From: Oxyruncus cristatus
Lineage: Eukaryota > Chordata > Aves > Passeriformes > Cotingidae
Reading direction: 5' to 3'
NCBI GenBank assembly: GCA_013399855.1
Contig: VXAY01002071.1
Coordinates: 28,717 to 92,716, forward strand
Length of the DNA stretch: 64,000 bases
In this document: piece by piece, positions 36,651 to 46,500 of the stretch
Position numbering within the stretch: position 1 is the first letter of the stretch
Layout of the letters: every line of letters starts with the position of its first letter
The notes under the pieces: model-generated
What the model was told of the DNA's origin: nothing
What the model saw: only the letters and a program-made list of their open reading frames with translations
Databases searched by the model: none
Program-made: the position numbers and the translations under genes

Positions 36651-37445
36651 GTAAAAGTTTTGGTTTCTTTGGGCTGATCTGGCTTTGCCTGGAGTGAAAA
36701 TGGCAATGTTTGGGAGCAGGGGTTGTAGATTTCCTCATAAGTTTTGGTAGAAAGCATGAGGCTCGTAAGCTGAGATGTAAGAGTTGGTTTGTAAGGGAAG
36801 AAATTAGGAGTGGGCCTGAGTTTTGGGTGCAGGGTGATGCACAGTGCGGTTAGTGTGGCCAATGGGGATGCAGTGCTGGGCTGCTCGAGGGACTTGGAAA
36901 AAGAGAGCAGAGCTGCAGGAAAGCCCCCACTGCCTTACCTACCTGCCAGGCATCAGTGCTGCTGGAATGCTGACCCAGCGGCCTCTGGGGATGCCCTCAT
37001 GGGCTTACCTTACCAGGATGCTCCACTTTGGGGTGGTGGGAGATTTTACAGGGCTGTGGGGACCATTCCAGGTGGGAAGTGCAGCTCTGCAGCCCATGGA
37101 CTGCTGCCCAGCTAGTTGATGGGTGGACATTATTCTGGGAACAGGACATTCAGGAGAGCTTTCCTGCTCTTTCCTGATGCTTAGACAAAAAATCTGCCAG
37201 AACTTGGCCAAGCATTTCAAATCCCAAACTACACGGAGGTTTTTGCACAGGAGATGCCAGGAGGTGGCACAAGGACTAATCCTCGGCTTGTTTGATGACA
37301 TGCCAGGCTGAACACCAGGATGACAAGGCTGTATCAGCTGGAAGGGTTTTGTGGGGCCAAGTTACAGCCAGAGGCACGTGCAAATGCTTCGCTCTAGTGT
37401 GCAAATACTTTCTTCCTTATTGTAGCCACAGGGACCACAAGTGAC

Positions 37446-37502
37446 ATGAGGGTGGCTGCGTTCCTGGTGCTGCTCCTCTGGGCCGTGGCCAGCGCTCACC
37501 CC
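37446..37502 (+). CDS. DMP1: DMP1 exon 2, signal peptide
   Basis: 57 nt encoding residues 1-19, ending AHP just before GTAAGT. The exon starts at 37426 after TTATTGTAG, giving 20 nt of 5'UTR before the ATG. Phase 0. Confidence 0.93.
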
Positions 37503-39809
37503 GTAAGTACACACTGGACTGATACTCACACCCAAACCCCATCAGTTTGGTCCAGCCAAGGTGCACTGATCACTGACCAGATGTCTTCTGGATGTGTTTA
37601 GGTGCCTGGCCAGGAGTTCACCCGTCCCAGCACCCAGCAGGAGGTAAGCCAGGGGTGCCCCAGTCCCGCAGGCAGTGGACACTCATGGAGCTAGTCTAGG
37701 ATGGGGAGCCAGCCCTGGGCAGGCATCCTTGGACCAGGGACCTGGGAGGGGAGCTGCTGCTGCTTCTGCAGGTCTTTGAGCTTTGCCCATCTACTCGGTC
37801 TTTTCAAGCTGAGTTGGTTTCACCTCATTTTGACTTGCCTTTTTGAGCATGTTCCTAGTTTACCTGACACATTCTGCTGTGTTGGCCCTGAAAAAGGAGT
37901 TTCTGTGCTCTGAACTGTCACAGTTTGGGCTTTTCTGAGTTTTCCTTTTGTTGGTGGCTACTGGGGTTTTTTTTGTATCAGCAGAAATACCTGAAGGGCT
38001 AAGGTGCAAGCAACGAAAAAGGCTTGAGCACCTGCATGGCTTAGGAATGATGCCCTGCAGCAGCAGTAAAAACGTGCTGTAGTTGGTGTTTCATAAACCA
38101 AAGCATCATGTCATGTTTTGCCTCCAGGACACGGCAAACGAAGATTCCATCAACAAGCTGGGCAACCTCCTAGATGGTGGAGGTGGCAGACATCCTCCTG
38201 TTGGTGTGGAGAGGGGGGACAATGCCCTTGCCGGGGACCTGATGGGTGGGAATGCTGTGGATGAGGAGCTCGGTGAGCACAGTGGCCGAGACAAGGGAGA
38301 CCGAGTTGGGCAGGCTCAGCACGTGAATCAGGTGGACCACGAGGCTTCAAGTGCCCGCAACGGGAACGACCTTGGTTTCCTGGTGAGTGAGTGGAGAGGT
38401 ATGTTTTGCTCTGCCAGGAAAGCTCCCTTGGCCCCAAATCTGGCGTTGGTCAAGGCTGAGCTTGGCCTGTGCGGTGAGCAGCGCTGATAGTGCCTGCAAG
38501 CCTTAGCATTCACCTCTGTTTGTCACCTCCACAGGAGGGAGATGCACGTGATGCTGATGATGGTGACAATGCAGACCACTATGGCACCGGAGCCAATGCG
38601 CTTCCCTCCCACGCCGGCGGGTTCCTGGACGAGGAGGATGACAGTGGGGATGACACTTTCGATGGGAATGGGGAAGAGGAGAGGGGAGAAGGCCCTACTT
38701 ACGTGGCTGGTGCCGATGGGGCGGGTGAACGCGACCGTGATGCTGGTCATGGGGATGCCGGGGCTGGCAGAGGGCACGGCGACAGCAGCAGCAGCAGCAG
38801 CAGCGAGAGCACTGGGGCAGACCACCGGCGGTACAGGAACTACGTGGGCAGCTGGTACGAGCGGAGCTACAGGCAGGGAGGGGCCAGCAGCAGCAGCCAG
38901 GAGGAGGAGAGCTATGACTTCGAGGACGAAGCCATGCAGGGTGACGACCCCTCTGCCTTCGACAGCTGGGGCAGCAACTACAAGGTGCGCCGTGCTGGCC
39001 GCCGTGCCCTGGGGAACAGCCGAGAGAGCGTCCAGGGGGCTGGCTCCCACCACTGGGAGGAGGGTGATAGCAGGTCCCCAGAGGTGGAGGATGCTGACTC
39101 TGAAGAAGACAGCCCATCCGTGGAGGACAACAGTCAGTCAGAAGAGCCTGTTGACAGTCAGTCAGAGGAAAAAAGCTCCAGCCGCTCCAGAGAGGATGGG
39201 GATGGGGAGGACAGCCCCTCCAGGGAGGATGAGGACAGCAGGTCCAGGGAGGGCACTGATGACCAGTCAGATGAAGAACTAAGGGAGTTCCCAGATGTAG
39301 TGAGCACACTGAACGAGCACAGCAACAGCCAGACCTGGGAAGGGCAGGAGGACTGGGAGTCTGCTGAGGACAAGAGTGTGCCATCCACGCCTGACAGCGA
39401 GTCTGGGGAAGAAGAGGGCGACCAGAGCAAGTCTAGGGAAGATGATGAGGACCAGAGCCAGTCCACAGAGGACACTGTGGAGGAGTCACGGGAGGACGAG
39501 AATGACTCCGACTCTGTGCCAAGCACATCGGGCGAGAGCCAGAGCGCATCCCCAGAGGACGACAGCAGCCCAGAGGACAACACAGGCGAGGACAGCAGGT
39601 CCCCAGAGAGCGACAACAGTGAGTCCCAGGAGGATGACGACGATGAGGAGAGCCATTCCCAGGAGGATGCCACCCGCGAGTCCAGCAGCCGTGGGGATGA
39701 CAGCTCGCTGCAGAGCCTGGAGAGCGGGAGTCGCAAGCGGCGGCTGGGCGCCCTCCGCCACAAACCTGCTGCTGACTACGATGACAATGACTGCCAGGAT
39801 GGGTACTGA
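37446..39809 (+). CDS. DMP1: Dentin matrix acidic phosphoprotein 1
   Basis: Coding exons 37446-37502, 37602-37643, 38128-38382 and 38535-39809 join in phase 0 to give 542 residues. Seen: signal peptide MRVAAFLVLLLWAVASA; RGD at 62-64 and again at 504-506; the conserved EEDDSGDDTF motif; MQGDDP at about 252-257, matching the MQxDDP site at which BMP1/tolloid proteases cut DMP1; a long Ser/Glu/Asp-rich C-terminal half; and the family-diagnostic C-terminus DDNDCQDGY. Known role: secreted by osteocytes and odontoblasts, processed to N- and C-terminal fragments, nucleates hydroxyapatite and regulates phosphate through FGF23. Mammals have one more short coding exon, so a small exon between 37644 and 38127 may be lost here or missed. 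Confidence 0.95.
37602..37643 (+). CDS. DMP1: DMP1 exon 3
   Basis: 42 nt encoding VPGQEFTRPSTQQE (residues 20-33), between TGTTTAG and GTAAGC, phase 0 on both sides. Short hydrophilic exon right after the signal peptide, as in other SIBLING genes. Confidence 0.85.
38128..38382 (+). CDS. DMP1: DMP1 exon 4, with RGD
   Basis: 255 nt, residues 34-118, from CCTCCAG to GTGAGT, phase 0. Gly/Asp/Asn-rich, with VERGDN providing a potential integrin-binding RGD. This exon is much more divergent from mammals than the final exon. Confidence 0.85.
38535..39809 (+). CDS. DMP1: DMP1 exon 5, large acidic terminal exon
   Basis: 1275 nt, residues 119-542 plus TGA. Contains EEDDSGDDTF, a seven-Ser run encoded by AGC repeats (38784-38804), the MQGDDP cleavage motif, repeated Ser-Glu/Asp casein-kinase-type sites such as SREDEDSRS and SQSEEKSSS, a second RGD, a basic SRKRRLG patch and the terminal DYDDNDCQDGY. 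The opposite-strand open frames here are mirror images of its biased codons. Confidence 0.96.
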   Translation, partial: EGDARDADDGDNADHYGTGANALPSHAGGFLDEEDDSGDDTFDGNGEEERGEGPTYVAGADGAGERDRDAGHGDAGAGRGHGDSSSSSSSESTGADHRRYRNYVGSWYERSYRQGGASSSSQEEESYDFEDEAMQGDDPSAFDSWGSNYKVRRAGRRALGNSRESVQGAGSHHWEEGDSRSPEVEDADSEEDSPSVEDNSQSEEPVDSQSEEKSSSRSREDGDGEDSPSREDEDSRSREGTDDQSDEELREFPDVVSTLNEHSNSQTWEGQEDWESAEDKSVPSTPDSESGEEEGDQSKSREDDEDQSQSTEDTVEESREDENDSDSVPSTSGESQSASPEDDSSPEDNTGEDSRSPESDNSESQEDDDDEESHSQEDATRESSSRGDDSSLQSLESGSRKRRLGALRHKPAADYDDNDCQDGY

Positions 39810-40430
39810 TGTGGGCCTCACAGCCTCATCGGTGTGGGGGGGTTGGGGGAGGAGGGGTTTAATTTATTTGCTATATAGCCTGGTTGACTTCTTCTCAAGA
39901 AGATGCTGTGGTTAAAATGGAGTCGGGTTCGCCAGGGCAAGACCTGGGCACACTGCACAGGGTGCGAAGAGGTAGGTGATGCCAGACACAGGGAAAACGC
40001 CAAACCACAGCAAGAAAAGGCATTTTCTGAGCAGCTCTGAGCTGTGAATGCCAGCAGGGTGATGCTGCCCACTTGTCCCAAGGGCACAGTGGTGGCTTGG
40101 CACTCCTGGGCATGCTGGGTAGAAAGGTCTCTGTGTTCACCCCTTATATTTACCTAGCATGGCCCTAAAAATGTATGCCAAGACTCCAGCTGGAGCTTTC
40201 TGTTAGCTCCATGTCCTGCACATAAAAAGCAAAAGCTACAGCTGGTGGGCATACTTGGTTCATGGGTGCAGCAGGGTGTGAAGTACCACTTCAGGATGGG
40301 ATGTATGTAATATTTTGTAAGAAATGTACAGAAAACATTATATTGTATCCTTTTTGCACTTGTATTTCAAAACTGAAATGTACTCTGTTGATTTCTTTAA
40401 TGACCATTAAAACCACCAAACTCCACAGTA
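39810..40430 (+). promoter_or_regulatory. DMP1: DMP1 3'UTR and poly(A) signal
   Basis: AT-rich tail with ATTAAA at 40406-40411, preceded by a stretch (TGAAATGTACTCTGTTG and flanks) with the look of a conserved 3' end. UTR of about 0.6 kb. Confidence 0.7.
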
Positions 40431-43400
40431 GTGTGGTTTGAGGTGTGGCTGTTTTTCTCTCCCGAGCGACTCATGTCCTGCAATTTGGGGCCAGACTAGA
40501 GGCATCGGGGAGCAAAGGGGAGGCTGTTTTCATGGGCAGCCACAGCATGCTGGGGTGAAGGGGAAAGCAGAGGCTGAAGGTGTGCCCACCCCTGCCATTT
40601 CCAGGCACCCCAAAGGTCACCCCTGCCCCTAGGTGACGCTGTAGTGGAGTGGAAAATCTGGCCAATGACCCCAACGAGCTGGGCCTGGAGCTTTGCTGTA
40701 TTATGGCCATCACTGCTCCAGTGTGAGCAAGGATTGTGCTGCTTTTCCTGAGGTGCTGGGAAGGAGATGTTCCAGGGCATGAGGGCTCTCCTGGACCACC
40801 AGCTCTGGGTCACCATGGTGGCCCGTGGCACTGGGTCCCCTGCGGCAGAGACCCAGGTGAGCAGGGAAAAAGTGTTATCATGTACCTTTTATTTTTTTTT
40901 CTCCTACCAGCAGGCAAGTAAGCAACACATTCTTTATTTAAAATCCCACTCGGGCCCTTCTGCCTTGTTCACATGTGTACGATGAGCTGTGCAACGTGGG
41001 TATCGATGCTGACATGTGAAGCCACAGGGCTGTTGCGTAGCTGTGCAGTTTTACAGCACGGAGTTGTGGCTCTGCAGGGGACAGTCCCCGAGGGGCCAGT
41101 GTGAGTGGATAGATGCCCCTGAGCTGCCCAGGCTCCAGGGTGTCACTGCTGGCCATGGCAATACAGAATTCAAGAACTAGTAACGAAATGAAATAATTTT
41201 TTTTACCACTGATGGTGAACCACACTTAATTTGTAGCCTCTTTCCACCACTATGAAGGCTGGGAGCTGAACAGCTCCTGGTTTTAGTGGAAATTATGTTT
41301 TCATTTTCACCCTGTGTAAACTTTTTTTACTTCTGAATGAGGTCAGCTCTGAAAATTGCAGCTTCCCCAGCCTGCTGCCCTGGGAATGAGTCTCTTTCCT
41401 GATCCTTCCTCCTCAGCCCCATTGATCCCCACTTCACAGTGAATACCTCAGTCATGACTTGCCCCTTATTTTTTGGACCTTTCGCATCAATTACGTGAGT
41501 AATTGGGGATACTGTGATGGTGATGATGCCTGTCAGGATCTTGGGTACCAAAATGCGGGTGCACTTCCCCATCGCTGGGGTGAAAGACAGCAAGCATGGG
41601 TTTGGCTGCAGCCCAGAAGTGCAAAAAGGGCTGTGTGACGGCTGTCGACTTGGTTTCAAGTTGTAGTAGTGACGTGTTTGCTGCGGGGCAGGGCAGGGCA
41701 GGGCAGCTGTGAACTCTCCCGCGTCCGCCAAGCGGTGCTGCTGCTCAGGCAGCGGGGACCTTCTGGGTGCTGGCTCTGCCACAGGGCTGGGCCACATCCT
41801 TGGGGCCATCAGAGGGGATGTTTGCGCGGGGACAGCGGATGGGGGTGGGAATGGGGACTGGGTTTTTTTTTTCGGATGCCTCCGGGAAGTCGAAGAGTGC
41901 CACGCAGCTCTGCAGTGAGCCCAGACTGTGAGCACGACGGTCAAGACGCTGCAGGACTGGGGTTAAACTGCTTCTTGCAGTTTGTGCGTGACCCTGTGTC
42001 CGTCCTCACCCTTGCGTGGGCGGTGCGGGGGTGAGCGGCAGCCTAAGGACAGCTGGGAAGGGGACTGCTCACCCTCGCCCCTCTGCAAAGCGAGAGAAAA
42101 GCGGGGTTAAGCTGCGTCTAATCTGAAGGGGAGGCGCGGGTGCCTTGCAAACAGGGCACGCCGCACCCCCACTGCGCCCTGTGCCGGGGGGCAGCCGGGC
42201 TGTGCCCCCCCTGCCCGTGGGTCCCCTGCCCGTGGGTCCCCTGCCCGTGCCTTCCCAGGGACGCGCCGCAGTCCCTGCCAGCAGCGCCCAAAACTGGCCT
42301 CCCGCTGCCTTGGCTGCTCCCCAAAGGCCGGGGAGCCGCTGCCAGAGCTGACTGCTGCCTGCCGGTCCTGCCAGGACGGCTTCCCACGGAACCATCCGTC
42401 CCGGGCGTGACGGGCCGGGGAAACAGCCCTTCACCGGGGAAACAGCCCTTCACCGGGGAAACAGCCCTTCACCGGGGAAACCTGCCCGGCCGCAGGGAGG
42501 GAGCCGCTCGTGTCGGCTGGCGCCACGCAGGGATGTGCCCAGAGCCCGGCATTTTGTCTGCAAGGACGGGCAGATTTCGGGGGACGCCGGTGGCACTGGA
42601 GTATCCCTACGAAAATTCCGTTCGTCCCCGTGCAGGCAGGGCCGCTCTGCTTGACATCTGGATGGCCTTGATGACGCGCAGCGCTTCACGGGGTGAGGTT
42701 TTGGGTGGGCAGAGAGAGCATAACCAAGATATGCTCACTTGGAGGATTTCAAGGCATTTTTTAGCAGGCCATGTGTTTGGTTTTTGTGGCATGTGCCCGT
42801 TCATCAGCGGGGAGTGAGCACTGGAGGGGAGTGCCCCTGTTGTCTGCTGTCAGCCAGGCAGGCAAGGCAGCTGGGAAGGTTAGCCACAGGCTCTGCCATC
42901 ACTGGAGATGTTCCTGCCTCCAGTTCCAGGATGGTTGTGCGATGAAGTTGTAAGGGCCAGTTCACCTGATGGGTTAGGCAAGGGTAAAAAATGCCCACAT
43001 CAATGTATGCTTTTCTTATCCACCCACATGACATTTTTTGTGTGTTGGGGGTGGCCTCTAGAGCTGAACGCAGTGATTTACCCAGGAATCAGCACTGGGG
43101 TTTAAAGCAGGTATTTTTGGATGCATCTAGGTTTAAGAAAACATAAGTTTGCATCATCCTAAAAGAAAGGTTTCTTGTTTGTTTTGGGGTGTTTTTTTTG
43201 TCCTTTCCAAGAAGCAAAAAAGTCTATTTTTAATAAGTAGTTGGTGTGGCTGCAGTGGTGGGAGGTAGCAGTGCTGACCCTGGCTGTGGCAGCTGGACCT
43301 GGCGCAGCCATGGCACACAAGCTGCATTTATTCAACACCCTTATTTTCCTGGATTTGGTGGGTGAAACAGAGATACCCTTGGAGTTCACAGACCCCCTTC

Positions 43401-43470
43401 TCCCTCCAGCAGTGGCTTCTTTGGCATCACAGCCAAATGCCCCAGGCTTCCCATGGTGAGCTGAGTGCCA
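40431..43470. other. Intergenic region with a GC/CpG-rich patch
   Basis: From about 41690 to 42690 the sequence is GC-rich with many CpGs, unlike its surroundings outside the genes. Several overlapping open frames there (for example 42140-42817) are long because of composition and match nothing known. No exon with splice support was found. Confidence 0.5.
42414..42482. repeat. 19-bp tandem repeat, about three copies
   Basis: AAACAGCCCTTCACCGGGG repeats in perfect tandem from 42421 for three copies, flanked by partial units (…CCGGGG before, AAACCTGCC after). A second short repeat (CTGCCCGTGGGTCCC, with the last copy partial) lies at about 42210-42250. Minisatellite within the CpG-rich patch. 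Confidence 0.9.
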
Positions 43471-43750
43471 CAGTTTCAATCCCCTGCCATAGGCAAGGTC
43501 ACCTGTCACTAGATGAGGCTGTTCAGAGCCTGCCTAGTCTTGAACACTTCCAGGGACGGGGCATCTGCAGCTTCTTTGGGCAACCTGTTCCGGTGCTTCA
43601 CCACCTGACAATAAATAATTTCTTCCTAATACCAATCTAAACCTACTCTCAGTTTGAAGCCATTCCCCCTTGCCCTGTCACTACATGCCCGTGTGAGAAG
43701 TTTCTCTTCATCTTTCTTGTAGGCTCCCTTAAGGTCTGATGGGATTGTCT
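43471..43750 (-). mobile_element. CR1 LINE fragment, 3' region
   Basis: Matches the complement of the CR1 3' segment: CCCCTGCCATAGGCAAGGTC, CTTGAACACTTCCAGGGACG, GGGCAACCTGTTCCGGTGCT, AATTTCTTCCTAATACC, AAGCCATTCCCCCTTG, TTTCTTGTAGGCTCCCTT. 5'-truncated and mutated; no reverse-transcriptase coding present. Confidence 0.93.
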
Positions 43751-44500
43751 CTTCCGTGCCTGCTGTGATGGAATTCTGTGATGGGAACCACTCCCCGCCA
43801 AGCACTCAGTGAGGCCAGGAGAATTTGATTATGTTTCTCTGGCTTTTTCAACATGGAGAAAAAATCTCTGACAGAATCACCATGGCCATCAGTCTGAACA
43901 AAAGAAATGTCTTGGCCATGGGAAAACAGCCTGTGACCTCAGTGAAACACCAAAATATTAGAAACTTTTTGAATGCTCTAAAGAAATTTTTCTTCCAGCT
44001 GCCTTTACTGCCATGCGCTTCAATGGCAAATAACTTTCCTGCCCCTGCTGGCTCAGCCATGTCCTGGGAGTTTTGTGGTCCCCCCAACACTGCCCCGGGG
44101 AGTTGGGCACCGCAGGATAATACAAGTAAAGTTCAAGCATTCACATCCACCTGTACTGCACCCCCTGAATTCTTAATGGAGATCTTAAAGCTGCAGAGTG
44201 AGCAAGTGGTTTGCAGGTTTTTTTTTTTTCTCACACCCTGAAATGCAAAGCTGCAAAGAGCTGGTGGTGGGTTTTAGCAGAAGACAACAGGAGCTGAACC
44301 TGCAACTTGGGAGCACGGGCAACACCTGCCCTTTCTGTCCTAAACCTGATGTCATTTTTCCTGCAGAGCAAAAAGCAGGTTCATAATAGTGTGAAAACTT
44401 CCAAAGCCACCTTTTTAAAAAAATAAAATGAGTGTCTGAGTGTTAAGATACTTTTTTTTGCTAGAGATATGTACTTCCCTGTACATATATAGGCCATTTT

Positions 44501-44614
44501 GGACAGGGCTTTGAGCAACCTGGTCTTGCTGAAGGTGTCCCCGCCCATGGCCGGGTGGTTAGAACTACATATCTTTAAGGGCCCTTCCAACCCAAACCAT
44601 TCTGTGATCCTATT
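44501..44614 (+). mobile_element. CR1 LINE 3'-end fragment
   Basis: GGACAGGGCTTTGAGCAACC through CTTTAAGGGCCCTTCCAACC and CAAACCATTCTGTGATCCTA: the terminal part of CR1 in sense orientation, ending near its ATTCTRTG-type 3' repeat. Confidence 0.92.
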
Positions 44615-46423
44615 AAATATGGATACATATACTGGTTTTGTGCAGCTCACGTATGTACGAAGTAACAAATAACCAGTCAAGTGCAGCAGTTCCTGCTGAC
44701 GCACTCTGTCTCTGCTGCAAATGGCACCATTTTAATCCCAGACTCAGGCTTTTTTTCCAGGGAGTGCAGTGGCAGGGAGGTCGGCAGCCATCACTAGTGT
44801 GGCATGGGAGCAGCGTGTCTCCACACCATCAAGATGCCTGGCTGTCCCGGGACACCGATTTAACTTTGTTAGAGAGCTCATTTCCTGAGCTGGGTGGGCA
44901 GGTGGTTGGTTGGTACCTCTGCAATGAACCCAGCTTATCTGCCTGCTCTCCTGAAAATGGGGCCTTTGAGGGGGTATATTCGGCTTTTTCTCCCGTGGCT
45001 GTGTTTGAGAGCTCTCACATTTGGTTGGAGGCAGTAGATGGATGGTGGGACCAGACCTGGTAACTTATTCTGGTTCATGAGCAGCTTCTTGCTCTTGAAA
45101 AAAGCAAAACAAGCAAAAATACAGGGGAAATCTTATACACAGATATTGCTCAAACACGTGAGGGCCCCGGTGGTGGCGGGTGCTGGGATTTGTGATAATG
45201 CTGTGACCTTGCCTCAGTGATTTGCTGGGTTTCCATTCCCAGAATTCAGGGTGCTTCAAAGTGCTCACATTACAGAGCTACTCCTGTCCCACATTTTGCC
45301 AGGCATGTAAATAGAATTAATTTCCTTCACTTGGTTTCTGCTCAAAGAAAAAGGAAAGTCATATGACATGTTCAGTTGCAGAGGGCCAATACGTAAGGGT
45401 TGTGTACTGATAGCCGAGATTGATATGTGGTGCATTTTAGACATTCTCCCCTCACGCTTTTATTCTAAAATTGACTGTTGGCAAAAACATAACAAGCTCT
45501 GTACCCAGCTGATGCTGGTTTGCATTTGGGTTTGTGCTGTGAGAGGAAGGGGAAAGAGAGAGGCATCCCTTATTTTTACACTTGCTCCCTCCTCTTGCTC
45601 ATCTCTTCTCTCCCCAGCTGGTGGCCATGGCACACATGCTCCTGTCCCTGACAGCACACAGGGAGAGGTGGAAGCCAAGGAAAGCTCTGCCTCAGGTGCC
45701 TCCCTGCACGTTTGGAGGTGCCTTGGCTGCTGAGCTGCATGGCAGGGGTGCCCCTTTCTCTGGCTGCAGCAGCCCCTTGGTCTAAGTGTCCTTCTGGTTT
45801 TATTTTCTTTACTTATTTTTGGCCCTGAGGTTTTTCCTTCCAGAATAGCTCCAGGGCGTGGAAACAGGACGGTGCAGGCCCAACCACAGCCTCGGCCCCG
45901 CAGTGGACCCGGGCAGGATGGGAGCACGCTGCTCTGCTCATTTACTGCCCTGCAAAAATAATACTTAAATTTGGACCTCAGAGCCATGTCAGCCTGTGCC
46001 AGACAGGGACACTCTGACCGTGAGGTCCCCACGGGATCAGGAGGGTACATCGAAACCGCACACGATGCTCTGGCCGGGTACAAGCCCACCCAGCTGCAGC
46101 TCAGAGCTGGTGCCAGCAGCTGGTGCCAACCCCACCAGCGTTGGGTCACAGGGGGCTGTCAGGGCTTGGGCACAGCAGCAGCTGCCCGGGGGGTTCAGCA
46201 GCTGCCTGGGGCTGTGTGAGGGCAGCAGTGTGCCCGTACAGGGTTTGGGAGTGGGCTGTGTGCCTGACCCCCAGCTTGCTCACCGGGGTGTGTAACGAGC
46301 AACATGGCAGCATACTTGTACACGTTAAATACAGATGGGAGTGCATTTGCACATGTGGGCTGCATGCTGCATACCTGCCTTCTCTCTGCCCCCCAAAAAA
46401 GGGCTTCTGCTGCTGTCACCTGA

Positions 46424-46500
46424 TCATCTAGTTCCAGCCCCCCCTGCCACAGACAGGGACACCTTCCACTTGACCAGGCTGGTCAAAGCCCCATCTCCCA
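46424..46500 (-). mobile_element. CR1 LINE fragment
   Basis: CATCTAGTTCCAGCCCCCCC, CTGCCACAGACAGGGACACC, TTCCACTTGACCAGGCTGG and CAAAGCCCCATC are the complement of the CR1 3' end. Short and diverged. Confidence 0.85.

Noticed and set aside
38523..39763. Long minus-strand Ser/Leu-rich open frames opposite DMP1
   Set aside because: Antisense shadow of the acidic DMP1 exon.
42140..42817. 225-codon Pro/Cys-rich open frame in the CpG-rich patch
   Set aside because: Stop codons are rare in GC-rich DNA, and the frame includes the 19-bp minisatellite; no family resemblance.
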